Position numbers and translations under genes: made by a program
Assembly (NCBI RefSeq): GCF_026965555.1
Contig: NZ_CP114040.1
Span: 8,096,001-8,160,000 of the forward strand
DNA length: 64,000 nt
Reading direction: 5' to 3'
Origin: Nannocystis punicea
GTDB taxonomy: Bacteria; Myxococcota_A; Polyangia; Nannocystales; Nannocystaceae
Shown: positions 43,891 to 55,663 of the stretch, one piece after another
How positions within the stretch are numbered: position 1 is the stretch's first letter
Layout of the letters: every line of letters starts with the position of its first letter
Notes under the pieces: model-generated
The model's database searches: none
The model's input: the letters and a program-made list of their open reading frames with translations, nothing else
What the model was told of the DNA's origin: nothing

Positions 43891-45210
43891 TCACGCCAGC
43901 AGCGCCGCCGCCTCGTCGAGCCCCTGCACGCAGGCCCCGATCGCCTCTTCGCCGCCGATCCAGCACAGGAACCCCGCCAGGTCGTACGCGTGATGCAAGT
44001 GCGGCAGCAGCCACGCGCGCGGGTCGGTGGCCGCGCGCCACATCACCGCCGCGAACACTGCCGCGGCCTCGGCCGGCGCCACCACCTCGCGGGCCGCCCA
44101 CAGCTCGTCGAACCACAGCCCCTCGCGCGACCCCGCGGGCGTCGCCAGCCGCTCGAGGGCCAGCCGCGCGATCGCTCGCGCCTCTGGTTCACTCGCCCGC
44201 TGCGCCGCCAGCAGCAGCAACATCTCGATCTGCTCGCGCCCGCCCGCGTGCTCGCGCACCCGCGAGAACCACAGCTCGACCGGACCCGCGGCGTGCCAGC
44301 TGTCCACCAGCACCTGCAGCGCCACGCTGCGCAGCTCGACCTCCGCCAGCGAGCACGCGCGATCGAGGCAGCCGCGGATCAGCGCCTCCGGCGGCGTCCG
44401 CTCGGGCGGCTCCAGCACCTGCGTCAGCCCGACGACGAACCGCAGGAACAGCGAATCATCGGACCACGTCTCGCTCTCGGGCAGCGACCACGCCTCGCCG
44501 AGCGCCACCCGAGCCCCCAGGATCTGCCCGTGCGCGTCGGCGCGAACCACCGCGTCGCCGATCGCCGGCAGCAGCCGCTCGGCCTCGTCGACGCGGCCGA
44601 GCGCGGCCAGGCGGACGAACAGGTGCGCCCGCGCCTCGCTCAGCTGGTGCCGCCAATCGGCGGTCGCCATCCGCTCGCTCACCGCGATCGCGCGGCGCAC
44701 CTGGGCCTCGTCCATCCAGTGCGCCAGGCGTGCGAACGGCCCGGGGTCGTTGCCCGGATCGATCGGCGCCAGGGCGATGGCGGAGAACGCCTCGATCGCG
44801 CGATCGATGACCGCCGCGCGCTCGGCCGGCCCCACCGCCTCGGCCAGCGCGGACAATCGCCAGGCGAAGAACGGGTCGCCCGGATCGATCGAAGGCGGAT
44901 CCTCGCCCGAAGGCGCGTCGTCCTCGTCGAGGACGTCGCCCACCAGCCGGCGCCGCAGCTCGACCACGTACGGCCCCGGCCGCACCGGCCTCCGCTCGCG
45001 CATCCACTGGATCACCAGCGCCCCGCGCAGCATGCGGCCCATCGCCGCCGCGCGCCCGGGCCCCTCCGCCAGCGACGCCTCGCGCGCGGCCGCGACGTCG
45101 CGGCGGAACCACTCGAGCAGCGCAGTCGCGACGTCGTCGCGCTCCGGTTGCCGGCACAGGCAGCGCCACTGTTCGCGCAGCGCCGCCAGTTCATCTGCGT
45201 CGACTCTCAC
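43891..45210 (-). CDS. Helical-repeat protein of unknown function
   Basis: A 439-residue soluble protein with no signal peptide. Its composition (Ala, Leu, Glu, Arg) and regular helical segments resemble TPR/SEL-type repeats (RIVERADAHGQILGAR-like), but no exact repeat signature stands out. It starts MRVDADELAALREQWRCLCR. It may be a scaffold. It lies downstream of the AKR-kinase-phosphatase gene on the same strand, separated by a strong hairpin, so it probably has its own transcription. Confidence 0.7.
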   Translation of the reverse strand: MRVDADELAALREQWRCLCRQPERDDVATALLEWFRRDVAAAREASLAEGPGRAAAMGRMLRGALVIQWMRERRPVRPGPYVVELRRRLVGDVLDEDDAPSGEDPPSIDPGDPFFAWRLSALAEAVGPAERAAVIDRAIEAFSAIALAPIDPGNDPGPFARLAHWMDEAQVRRAIAVSERMATADWRHQLSEARAHLFVRLAALGRVDEAERLLPAIGDAVVRADAHGQILGARVALGEAWSLPESETWSDDSLFLRFVVGLTQVLEPPERTPPEALIRGCLDRACSLAEVELRSVALQVLVDSWHAAGPVELWFSRVREHAGGREQIEMLLLLAAQRASEPEARAIARLALERLATPAGSREGLWFDELWAAREVVAPAEAAAVFAAVMWRAATDPRAWLLPHLHHAYDLAGFLCWIGGEEAIGACVQGLDEAAALLA

Positions 45211-45268
45211 GCTCGCCGGGCCATGGTCGATCGCCCCGCCCGGTCACGCAAGCGCCGGGCGTCCGATT

Positions 45269-45297
45269 TTCGCGCGAGAACATGTTTCTCGCGCGAA
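45269..45297 (-). terminator. 12-base perfect hairpin after the AKR-kinase-phosphatase gene
   Basis: TTCGCGCGAGAA and TTCTCGCGCGAA are perfect complements around CATGT. The hairpin starts 24 bases after the stop at 45321 in minus-strand reading. There is no long T-run after it, so it is an intrinsic-terminator candidate rather than a sure one. Confidence 0.55.
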
Positions 45298-45320
45298 GAC
45301 CGGGCCCGCGCGCCGGCGCT

Positions 45321-47234
45321 TCAGGGCGCCGGGAAGAACTCGTGCGCGTCGACGTACTTGACCCCGAGCGAGCGCGCGAAGTCGCGGTCGCTGTCCATGT
45401 CGCCGACCATGATGACCCCCTCGCGCGCGAGGCCGTGGCGCTGGATGAGCGACACGCCGAGGCCGGGCAGCGGCTTGCGGCAGAAGCAGCCGGCCGGGAA
45501 CGCCGGGTGCGGGCAATACATCACCTCGGCCACCGGCAGGTCCAGGAGCGCGATCGTGCGGGCGAACGCGGCCTCGACCGCCTCCTTGCTGACCGTCCCC
45601 GACGCCACCCCGCTCTGGTTGGACACGAAGAACAGCTTGTAACCCTCGTCGACGAAGCGGCGCAGCACCTCGCGACGGTTCGGCAGCAGCTCGACGTCGT
45701 CGGGGTCGCGCGGGAAGATCTCGCCGCTCTTCGTCTTGCGCAGCGTGCCGTCGACGTCGAGCAGCAGCCCCTTGCCGGTGAATTGCGGGTCGACGCGGCG
45801 GACGAACGGCACCTCCTCGACCACGCCGAAGCCCTCGTCGACGTGCGGCGCCTCGAAGCTCGCGGCCCACTTCGCCATCGCGGCCGGCGGCGGCAGGTTG
45901 GGGTCCTCCTTGCCCAGCTCCTTCAATTCGTCGGGCCCGAGCAGCTTGCCGTAGCGCTCGAGGATTCGCAGCACCACGTTCGCGTAGGCCTCGTCGATCG
46001 GCGTGGCCATGAATCGACAGCGCACCGGCACCCCGTGCGCGTGCGCCATGCGGATCACCGCATACCGCGACACCCGCGTCGCGTACGTGTTGTCGAGCAC
46101 CACCCGGCGCTGCCCCGCGGCCAGCAGCTCGCCCAGCTTCGGCACCAGCCCGTCGAGGTCGCCGCCCAGCAGATCGCGGTTGAGCCGGGCATAGCCGCGA
46201 TCGAGGTAGCGAGCCACCTCCGACGATTTGCCGGCCCCCTGCACGCCCATCATGATCACCGCCTCGGGCTCGTCGCCGGGGCCCTCGCCGGCCGCCAGCG
46301 CACGCAGCCCCGCGGGCACCAGCGGCGGCGCGGTCGCGGCCAGGGCCTCGGGCGTCGGCGCGAACGAGATCTTGCTCTCGAGGTCGGTGCGGTCGCGGAC
46401 CTCGAACGGGACCTTCAGCGCGCGCAGGCTCGACTCGACGCTCGCGCGCTTCGTCGCGCCGAACAGCGGCACCACCGGCGCCCCGAGGTCGAGCAGCGAC
46501 GCCAGCGCGGCCTCGTGCGGCGTGATGCCGTGGCGCGCCGCGATCGGCTTGACCGCCCGGTTCTTCAGCAGGTTGGCCGTCTTCGCGTGCCCGCCGAGGG
46601 GTCGGTGGGCCAGGAACGGTATGCCCATTTGCCGGGCCAATGCCACCAGCCCGTCGACCCCGCTGCCGCGGTCCATCACGCTGAGCTCGTTCTGGATCGC
46701 CTGCACCTTGAAGTGGCGCTCGGCCTGGCGCACCTCGGCGATCGACGTGTTCGACAGCCCCAGGTGCTCGATCTTCCCCTCCTTCTGCAGCTCGGCCAGC
46801 GCCGCCAGGCTCTCCTCGAGCGGCGTCTTGGGGTCGTTGGCGTGCAGCAGCAGCATGAAGATCCGCTCGACCCCGAGCGCCTTGAGGCTGCCCTCGACCA
46901 TCTTGCGCAGGTGCTCGCGGCGGCCGTTCGGCACCCACTTGCCCTTCGGCCGCGCGAGCCCGGCCTTGGTGATCACGCGGACCTGCTCGCGCGGCCCGCT
47001 CCAGCCGGCGAGCGCCTTGCGGACCAGGTGCTCGCCGTAGTGAAGGTCGCTGTCGGAGAGCGCGTACGAGTCGGCGGTGTCGAGCAGGCGGATGCCCTGG
47101 TCGAGCGCGAAGCGAAGGACCTCGAGCGCCTCCGCCTCGCTCGGGCGCCCTTCCGTCGACAAGCGGAGGAGGCCGAGCCCGAGCGGGACTTCGAGGGTAC
47201 CGAGGACGCCATGGAGGGGGGTTGTGGTGCTCAC
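45321..47234 (-). CDS. Three-domain enzyme: aldo/keto reductase, PNK-like kinase, HAD phosphatase
   Basis: A 637-residue fusion starting at the GTG 47234. Upstream the frame stays open far beyond, but only as shadow. Residues 1-310: an aldo/keto reductase with the tetrad D52, Y57, K90, H131 (LLDTADSY, VITKAG, LLLHAND). Residues 325-475: a P-loop kinase with GVQGAGKSS (K336), LNRDLLGGDL and RRVVLDNTYATRVSRY, the pattern of the PNKP kinase domain, plus DNLPPP-like and EGFGVVEEVPF segments. Residues 485-637: a HAD phosphatase, DVDGT (D493, D495), FVSNQSGVASG, and a CPHP...CFCRKP zinc-type site, as in GmhB/HisB or PNKP. Fusion of an AKR to kinase-phosphatase is unusual. Role unknown; nucleic-acid end repair combined with a carbonyl reduction is a speculation. 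Confidence 0.85.
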   Translation of the reverse strand: MSTTTPLHGVLGTLEVPLGLGLLRLSTEGRPSEAEALEVLRFALDQGIRLLDTADSYALSDSDLHYGEHLVRKALAGWSGPREQVRVITKAGLARPKGKWVPNGRREHLRKMVEGSLKALGVERIFMLLLHANDPKTPLEESLAALAELQKEGKIEHLGLSNTSIAEVRQAERHFKVQAIQNELSVMDRGSGVDGLVALARQMGIPFLAHRPLGGHAKTANLLKNRAVKPIAARHGITPHEAALASLLDLGAPVVPLFGATKRASVESSLRALKVPFEVRDRTDLESKISFAPTPEALAATAPPLVPAGLRALAAGEGPGDEPEAVIMMGVQGAGKSSEVARYLDRGYARLNRDLLGGDLDGLVPKLGELLAAGQRRVVLDNTYATRVSRYAVIRMAHAHGVPVRCRFMATPIDEAYANVVLRILERYGKLLGPDELKELGKEDPNLPPPAAMAKWAASFEAPHVDEGFGVVEEVPFVRRVDPQFTGKGLLLDVDGTLRKTKSGEIFPRDPDDVELLPNRREVLRRFVDEGYKLFFVSNQSGVASGTVSKEAVEAAFARTIALLDLPVAEVMYCPHPAFPAGCFCRKPLPGLGVSLIQRHGLAREGVIMVGDMDSDRDFARSLGVKYVDAHEFFPAP

Positions 47235-47879
47235 GGGATCCGTGGCATAGCCCCGATGGAGGGGCGGAATCAACCGCGCACCCGTGAATTGTGAATACCG
47301 GCGGCCGGCGCCGCGTGCGTGCGAGGTGCGACCCGCCGGACTTGCCTCACGGTCACGCGGTCCACGTGTACGCGGGCCCTGCAGTCGCAGGCCGGCGGGG
47401 TCGACCGGCGCAGGGTCTTCGTGACGGTCGGACCGCGAGCAGCGCTCGAGTCCCATCGCGGTCCGCCGCATCGGCCTCGCTACGGACCCGCCACGAGAGT
47501 GACAGTGGCCGGCGAGCACGAAGCCGAAGTGCCGACTCCCGCGGCATCGATCGCACCTCCTTATTAAGCTTTCTGCCTCGCCGACTCGCCGCGACGCGGC
47601 GGCCTGGTGCAGGCGAACCATCGGCTCGTCCCCGCACGCCCGCGCGACTCCGACCCGGCCTGCCCGGCCCTGCGGATCGAACCCACATGGCTCGAAGTTC
47701 AGGTGTCCGCGCCTCACCGCGAACCTCGGGGCAGCGAAAAAACGAGTGAACCAAATCGCGACGATCGCGGACTCATTCTCGGGCCCGACGCGTTCATGTC
47801 GGCCCCCACGCACGCGCCCCGCCTGACGGTCGCGGCGTGGGTCTCGCGTATCCAACCAGTCGATCGGAGTAAAAAACAG
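47235..47879. other. 645-base gap between divergent genes
   Basis: No gene is supported. It separates the AKR-kinase-phosphatase gene (leftward) from the first DUF4215 gene (rightward). A short AT-rich piece, GGAGTAAAAAACAG, just before 47880 provides the ribosome-binding site. Confidence 0.45.
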
Positions 47880-50228
<2,349 letters not shown>

Positions 50229-50268
50229 CCTCGCCCGCCACCTCGACATCTCTGGAGATTTCACCGCC

Positions 50269-52515
50269 ATGTCCATGAAGTTCCGCACCACTCATTCCGT
50301 GCACGCGGCCCTGCTCGCGGGCGGGCTGCAGCTCGCGGCCCCGGCCTGCGACAGCGCCCTCGACGTCGCCGTCGACATCAACGTCTCGACCGCCGGCGGA
50401 GGCGCCTGCGGCGACGACCACCTCGATCCCGGCGAGCAATGCGACGACGGCGAGGCCAACGGCCCCGGCCAGCCGTGCCTCGCCGACTGCAAGCTCAACG
50501 TCTGCGGCGACGGCGACGTCGGCCCGGGCGAGGCCTGCGACGACGGCGAAGACAACGGCCCCGACGCGCCCTGCACCGCTCAATGTCAGCCGGCGGCCTG
50601 CGGCGACGGCTTCGTCGGCCCGGGCGAGGCCTGCGACGACGGCAACGCGATCGACACCGACCTCTGCACCTCCGCCTGCGCCCCCGCGGCCTGCGGCGAC
50701 GGCCACCACCAGCCCGCCACCGGCGAACAATGCGACGACGGCCCGGCCAACGGCCCGAACTCCGCCTGTCGCAGCAATTGCACGACCAACCTCTGCGGCG
50801 ACGGCGACGTCGGCCCGGGCGAGACATGCGACAACGGCCCGAGCAACGCCGACAACGCCGCGTGTAAAGTCGACTGCACCTTCAATGTGTGCGGCGACGG
50901 CCTCGTCGGCCCGATGGAGGGCTGCGACGACGGCAACGCGGTCGACCTCGACGAATGCAGCAACACCTGCGTCGCGGCCACCTGCGGCGACGGCCTCGTC
51001 CAGGCGACCGAGGCCTGCGACGACGGCAACGCGATCGACACCGACCTGTGCACCACCGCCTGCACCGCCGCGGCCTGCGGCGACGGCCACGTCCAGCCGG
51101 GCGAGGTCTGCGACGACGGCCCCGAGAACAGCGACGGCGGCGACTGCACCCTCGCGTGTGAACTCGCGGTCTGCGGCGACGGCCTCGTCCACGATCAGGG
51201 CGGCGGCGCCGAGCAATGCGACGAGGGCCCCGCCAACGGCCCCGGTCAGGCCTGCCTCGCCGATTGCACCTCCAATGTCTGCGGCGACGGCGACCTCGGC
51301 CCCGGCGAGGCGTGCGACGACGGCAACCTCACCGCCGGCGACGGCTGCAGTTCGCTGTGCAAGCTCGAGGAGTGCGGCAACGGGATCGTCGATCCGGGCG
51401 AGCCGTGCGACGACGGCGCGGACGGCGATCAGAACGACGGCTGCACCGACGAATGTACCCTCCCGGTGTGCGGCGACGGCCACGTGCAGGCCAGCCTGGG
51501 CGAGCAGTGCGACGCCGGCGCGGCCAACAGCAACGCCGGCGCGTGCACGCTCGCGTGCAAGCACGCGGTGTGCGGCGACGGCCACGTCCGGGCCGACGTC
51601 GAGCAATGCGACGAGGGCGCGGCCAACGGCAACGACAAGCCGTGCAAGCTCGACTGCACCGGCGCGGTGTGTGGCGACGGCATCGTCGGCCCCGGCGAGG
51701 CTTGCGACGACGCCGACGAGGACGACGACGACGAGTGCACCAGCGCGTGCAAGGCCATGACCTGCGGCGACGGCGTGGTGCAGGCCGGCGAGGAGTGCGA
51801 CGACGGCCCCGCCAACGCCAACACCGGCGCGTGCATCCTCACCTGCCTGGAGGCGAGCTGCGGCGACGGCTTCGTCCAGGCCGGCGAGGCCTGCGACGAC
51901 GGCGACGACGACGACAAGGACGGCTGCAGTAACAGCTGCGAGGTCGCCGTCTGCGGCGACGGCGTGGTGCGGGCCGGCGTCGAGCAGTGCGACGACGGCA
52001 ACGCCGTCGACGGCGACAGCTGCAGGAACAACTGCACCGTGTCCAAGCGAGTGTTCGTCACCGGCGGCACCTACACCGGCAACCTCGGCGGGCTCGCCGG
52101 CGCGAAGGCCAAGTGCCAGGCCCGGGCCGACACTGCCGACCTCGGCGGCACCTGGGACGCGTGGGTCAGCGCCAGCCTCAACGGACCGGCGTCGCGCTTC
52201 GTCCAGCCGGCCGGCGGCTATCATCGCCTCGACGGCGTGGTGGTGGCCGACACCTGGGCCGACCTGGTCGACGGCACCCTCGACGCCCCCATCAACGTCA
52301 ACGAGTTCGGCGGCATCGCCGGCGTCGACGGGGTGTGGACCGGCACCGTGCAGAACGGAGCGGCGGCCGCCTACACCTGCAACAGCTGGACCACGAACGT
52401 CCTCGGCAATGGCGCGCACGAGGGTCGGACCGACGTCGTGGGCGCCGGCTGGAGCTACAACGCGTCGCTCACTCAGTGCAACCAACAGCGCCGTCTGTAC
52501 TGCTTCGAACAGTGA
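50269..52515 (+). CDS. DUF4215-repeat lipoprotein with DUF1554 C-terminal domain, copy 2
   Basis: A 748-residue paralogue of the gene at 47880, starting 41 bases after its stop. Leader MSMKFRTTHSVHAALLAGGL..., with Cys in AAPACDSALDV. About 17 DUF4215 repeats run in the same order as copy 1 (the ATGE-C, MEGC, LVHDQGGG and CGNGIVD variants all occur at matching places), followed by a DUF1554 domain (KRVFVTGGTYTGNLGGLAGA, VWTGT). One repeat is missing relative to copies 1 and 3. Confidence 0.9.
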   Translation: MSMKFRTTHSVHAALLAGGLQLAAPACDSALDVAVDINVSTAGGGACGDDHLDPGEQCDDGEANGPGQPCLADCKLNVCGDGDVGPGEACDDGEDNGPDAPCTAQCQPAACGDGFVGPGEACDDGNAIDTDLCTSACAPAACGDGHHQPATGEQCDDGPANGPNSACRSNCTTNLCGDGDVGPGETCDNGPSNADNAACKVDCTFNVCGDGLVGPMEGCDDGNAVDLDECSNTCVAATCGDGLVQATEACDDGNAIDTDLCTTACTAAACGDGHVQPGEVCDDGPENSDGGDCTLACELAVCGDGLVHDQGGGAEQCDEGPANGPGQACLADCTSNVCGDGDLGPGEACDDGNLTAGDGCSSLCKLEECGNGIVDPGEPCDDGADGDQNDGCTDECTLPVCGDGHVQASLGEQCDAGAANSNAGACTLACKHAVCGDGHVRADVEQCDEGAANGNDKPCKLDCTGAVCGDGIVGPGEACDDADEDDDDECTSACKAMTCGDGVVQAGEECDDGPANANTGACILTCLEASCGDGFVQAGEACDDGDDDDKDGCSNSCEVAVCGDGVVRAGVEQCDDGNAVDGDSCRNNCTVSKRVFVTGGTYTGNLGGLAGAKAKCQARADTADLGGTWDAWVSASLNGPASRFVQPAGGYHRLDGVVVADTWADLVDGTLDAPINVNEFGGIAGVDGVWTGTVQNGAAAAYTCNSWTTNVLGNGAHEGRTDVVGAGWSYNASLTQCNQQRRLYCFEQ

Positions 52516-52550
52516 CCCACCGCGCGACATCGAATCCAAGGAGAACCGAC

Positions 52551-54908
52551 ATGAACAACCAATCCTTTCGTACTACGGTCATTCGCGCGGGCCTGCTCAC
52601 CGGGGCGCTGCTCCTCTTGGCCGCCGGCTGCGACGCCGACGTCGGCGTGAACCTCGACGTCGAGCCGCCGAACCTCACAGGCGGCGGCGGCGGCGGCAAC
52701 CTGAGCGTGTGCGGCGACGGCCAGCTCGGCTACGGCGAAGAGTGCGACCACGGCGTGAACAACGGCCCCGGCAAGGTCTGTCGCAGCAATTGCCTGCTCA
52801 ACGTCTGCGGCGATTACGAGGTCGGCCAGGGCGAGGAGTGCGACGTCGGCCCCGGCAACGGCGACGACAAGGCGTGCACCTCGGTGTGCCTGCTCGCGGT
52901 CTGCGGCGACGGCCTGCTCGGCCCGGGCGAGGCGTGCGACGACGGCAACGACGTCGACGGCGACGCCTGCACCAACGCCTGCGTCCTCGCGTCCTGCGGC
53001 GACGGCATCGCCCAGCCGCCCGAGGCCTGCGACGACGGCAACGGCGTCGACGACGACGCCTGCAGCAACAGCTGCGTGGCCGCCGTCTGCGGCGACGACG
53101 TCCTGCAGCCGGGCGCCGGCGAGGAGTGCGACGACGGTCCGGCCAACGGCCCCGCCGCCGTCTGCCGCCTCAATTGCCTGCTCAACGTCTGCGGCGACGG
53201 CGACCTCGGCCCCGGCGAGCAATGTGATAACGGCCCCAACAACGCCGACCACGCCGGCTGCAAGCTCGACTGCACCATCAACGTGTGCGGCGACGGCCAC
53301 GCGGGGCCGATGGAGGGCTGTGACGACGGCAACGCGGTCAACAACGACGAGTGCAGCAATACGTGCAAGGTCCCGACCTGCGGCGACGCCTTCGTCCAGG
53401 CCACCGAGGCCTGCGACGACGGCAACACGTCCAACACCGACTACTGCACCAACACCTGCGCCGCCAAGGCCTGCGGCGACGGCTACGTCCAACCGGGTGA
53501 ATTTTGCGACAAGGGCGCCGCGAACAGCAACGGTAACCAGTGCACCCTCGCCTGCAAGAACGCCGCGTGCGGCGACGGCCTGCTCTACAACCAGGGCAAC
53601 GGCAAGGAGCAGTGCGACAACGGCCCGAACAACGGCGCGAACAAGGCCTGCCTCGCCAATTGCAAGCTCAACATCTGCGGCGACGGCGACCGCGGCCCCG
53701 GCGAGGCCTGCGACGACGGCAACCTCGTCGCCGGCGACGGCTGCAACCCCTTGTGCGTGCTCGAGGAGTGCGGCAACGGCGTCCTCGATCAGGGCGAACA
53801 GTGCGACGACGGCGCGGATCACGACCAGGAGGACGGATGCACCGATCTGTGCCGCTTCCCGGCGTGCGGCGACGGCTTCACCCAGCCGAGCCTCGGCGAG
53901 GAGTGCGACGCCGCCAACACCAACAGCGACAGCGGCACGTGCACCCTGAGCTGCAAGCACGCCACGTGCGGAGACGGCCTCCTGTGGCTCGGCGTCGAGC
54001 AGTGCGACGGCGGCGAGGACAACGGCGAGGATCAGCCCTGCAAGCCCGACTGCACCGGCGGCATCTGCGGCGACGGCTTCCTCTCGCCCGCCGAGCCGTG
54101 CGACGACAACAACCTCGTCAACGAGGACGGGTGCACCAACGTCTGCAAGCTGCCGACCTGCGGCGACGGCTTCCTCCACCCCGGCGAGCAGTGCGACGAG
54201 GGCGCGGGCAACGACAACAACGGCACCTGCACCCTCGCGTGCAAGCTGCCGGCCTGCGGCGACGGCTTCCTCCAGGCCGGCGAGGCCTGCGACGACGGCG
54301 ACCTCGTGCAGACCAATGACTGCCTGAACAACTGCCAGCTCCCGGTGTGCGGCGACGGCTTCGCCTGGACGGGCCACGAGACCTGCGACGACGGCAACGC
54401 CGTCCAGGGCGACGGCTGCTTCGCGTGCGCGGCCGCGAGGCGGGTGTTCGTCACCAGCACCACCTACGACGGCAACCTCGGCGGCTTCGCCGGCGCCGCG
54501 GCGAAGTGCCAGGAGCGGGCCATGGCGGCCGGCCTCGGCGGCACCTGGGACGCGTGGCTCAGCACCGACGCCAGCGACCCGCTGACGCGCTTCGTCCCGT
54601 CTCTGGCCGGCTACAAGCGGCGGGGGGACAACCTCACGGTCGCCAACGACTTCGCCGACCTGACCGACGGGACGCTCGACAACGCCATCTACTACAGCGA
54701 ACTCGGCAGCTCCGTCGGCACCGCGGATGTCTGGACCGGCACCAGCGCCTCCGGCACGGCCCTCACCACCACCTGCACCAACTGGACGTCGAACAACGCG
54801 GCGGTCAACGGAAGGTCCGGCCGGACCAGCTTGACCGCCACGACGTGGACCGACTACGCCACCGGCGCTTGCAACACCCTCCGCCGCCTCTACTGCTTCG
54901 AGATCTAG
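52551..54908 (+). CDS. DUF4215-repeat lipoprotein with DUF1554 C-terminal domain, copy 3
   Basis: A 785-residue paralogue. ATG 52551 has AAGGAG upstream; the leader is MNNQSFRTTVIRAGLLTGAL ... LLAAGC. About 18 repeats follow, more diverged (more Lys/Asn, fewer perfect CDDGN), then a DUF1554 domain (RRVFVTSTTYDGNLGGFAGA, LRRLYCFEI). It starts 35 bases after copy 2. The order of variant repeats is conserved with copies 1 and 2, showing whole-gene duplication rather than repeated growth. Confidence 0.9.
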   Translation: MNNQSFRTTVIRAGLLTGALLLLAAGCDADVGVNLDVEPPNLTGGGGGGNLSVCGDGQLGYGEECDHGVNNGPGKVCRSNCLLNVCGDYEVGQGEECDVGPGNGDDKACTSVCLLAVCGDGLLGPGEACDDGNDVDGDACTNACVLASCGDGIAQPPEACDDGNGVDDDACSNSCVAAVCGDDVLQPGAGEECDDGPANGPAAVCRLNCLLNVCGDGDLGPGEQCDNGPNNADHAGCKLDCTINVCGDGHAGPMEGCDDGNAVNNDECSNTCKVPTCGDAFVQATEACDDGNTSNTDYCTNTCAAKACGDGYVQPGEFCDKGAANSNGNQCTLACKNAACGDGLLYNQGNGKEQCDNGPNNGANKACLANCKLNICGDGDRGPGEACDDGNLVAGDGCNPLCVLEECGNGVLDQGEQCDDGADHDQEDGCTDLCRFPACGDGFTQPSLGEECDAANTNSDSGTCTLSCKHATCGDGLLWLGVEQCDGGEDNGEDQPCKPDCTGGICGDGFLSPAEPCDDNNLVNEDGCTNVCKLPTCGDGFLHPGEQCDEGAGNDNNGTCTLACKLPACGDGFLQAGEACDDGDLVQTNDCLNNCQLPVCGDGFAWTGHETCDDGNAVQGDGCFACAAARRVFVTSTTYDGNLGGFAGAAAKCQERAMAAGLGGTWDAWLSTDASDPLTRFVPSLAGYKRRGDNLTVANDFADLTDGTLDNAIYYSELGSSVGTADVWTGTSASGTALTTTCTNWTSNNAAVNGRSGRTSLTATTWTDYATGACNTLRRLYCFEI

Positions 54909-55663
54909 AAGCAGTCGAGCTCATTCTCGGGTCTTCCGGGCGCTCACGAGCGCTCGGAAGCGCGTCTCCACGGCGTGGGACTCGCTCGCGGTCCTGTTCG
55001 CCGAACGCATCGTCCGCGGAAGAATGTCCTCCACCGCAAGGCCCCATGCCGGCGAGGCGGGCCAGGGTCGGCGAGAGTATCGCTCCACTGGCGACGGCGC
55101 GGACTACCTGTCGACATACGTCCTGCTCGACCGATCATCGATCGGGAAACCACTCGCCACCTCGGACGGACCCGTCGCCGACCCAGCCTGCGGCAGCTGA
55201 CGAGCCGCCCTCTGGGCCGCGACGAGCGCCGATTGGGGCGCGGCGGGCGCCCCGCGCCAGCAAATCATGCAGTCTGGTGGATCCCCGGGCTCCCCCCGGT
55301 GGACCCCGAATGGGGTTTATCGTCCTCGCGTCCCACGTCCGCGGGCTCGGTCGGAGCCCGTGACAGGATTGGTGCGAGGGTGTGGCCAATCGCGAGGACG
55401 GACGACGTTACGTCCGTTTCACCCGGGACGCGGATTCACGTCCCGCGAGCTGCGCACCCACACCCGGGGCGGCGGTGGCAGCCGCTTTCTTCACACGCGT
55501 GACTAAATTGTCTCTACCTTTATTGGTCGCGCTGTGTATAATCATAGTCAGCGCTGAAAAGCAGCGCAGCCACCGCCGCCCTCCCCCCTGCGGCGTCGGG
55601 GCGATCATTGCAAAAACCGTGGACGGCCCATCCGGGCCTGGAACTCGCGAAAAGGAGGACGGG
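54909..55663. other. 755-base gap with possible promoter for the reductase gene
   Basis: No gene is supported from 54909 to about 55500. An AT-rich island (55501-55560) contains TATAAT at 55537-55542, an ideal -10 hexamer in this GC-rich setting. No good -35 is at 17 bases, so it may need an activator or a different sigma factor. AAAGGAGG at 55651-55658 is the ribosome-binding site of the next gene. Confidence 0.5.
55537..55542 (+). promoter_or_regulatory. Possible -10 box TATAAT
   Basis: A perfect TATAAT in an AT-rich patch, about 120 bases upstream of the ATG at 55664. The spacing to any -35-like hexamer is poor, so this is only a candidate. Confidence 0.35.
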
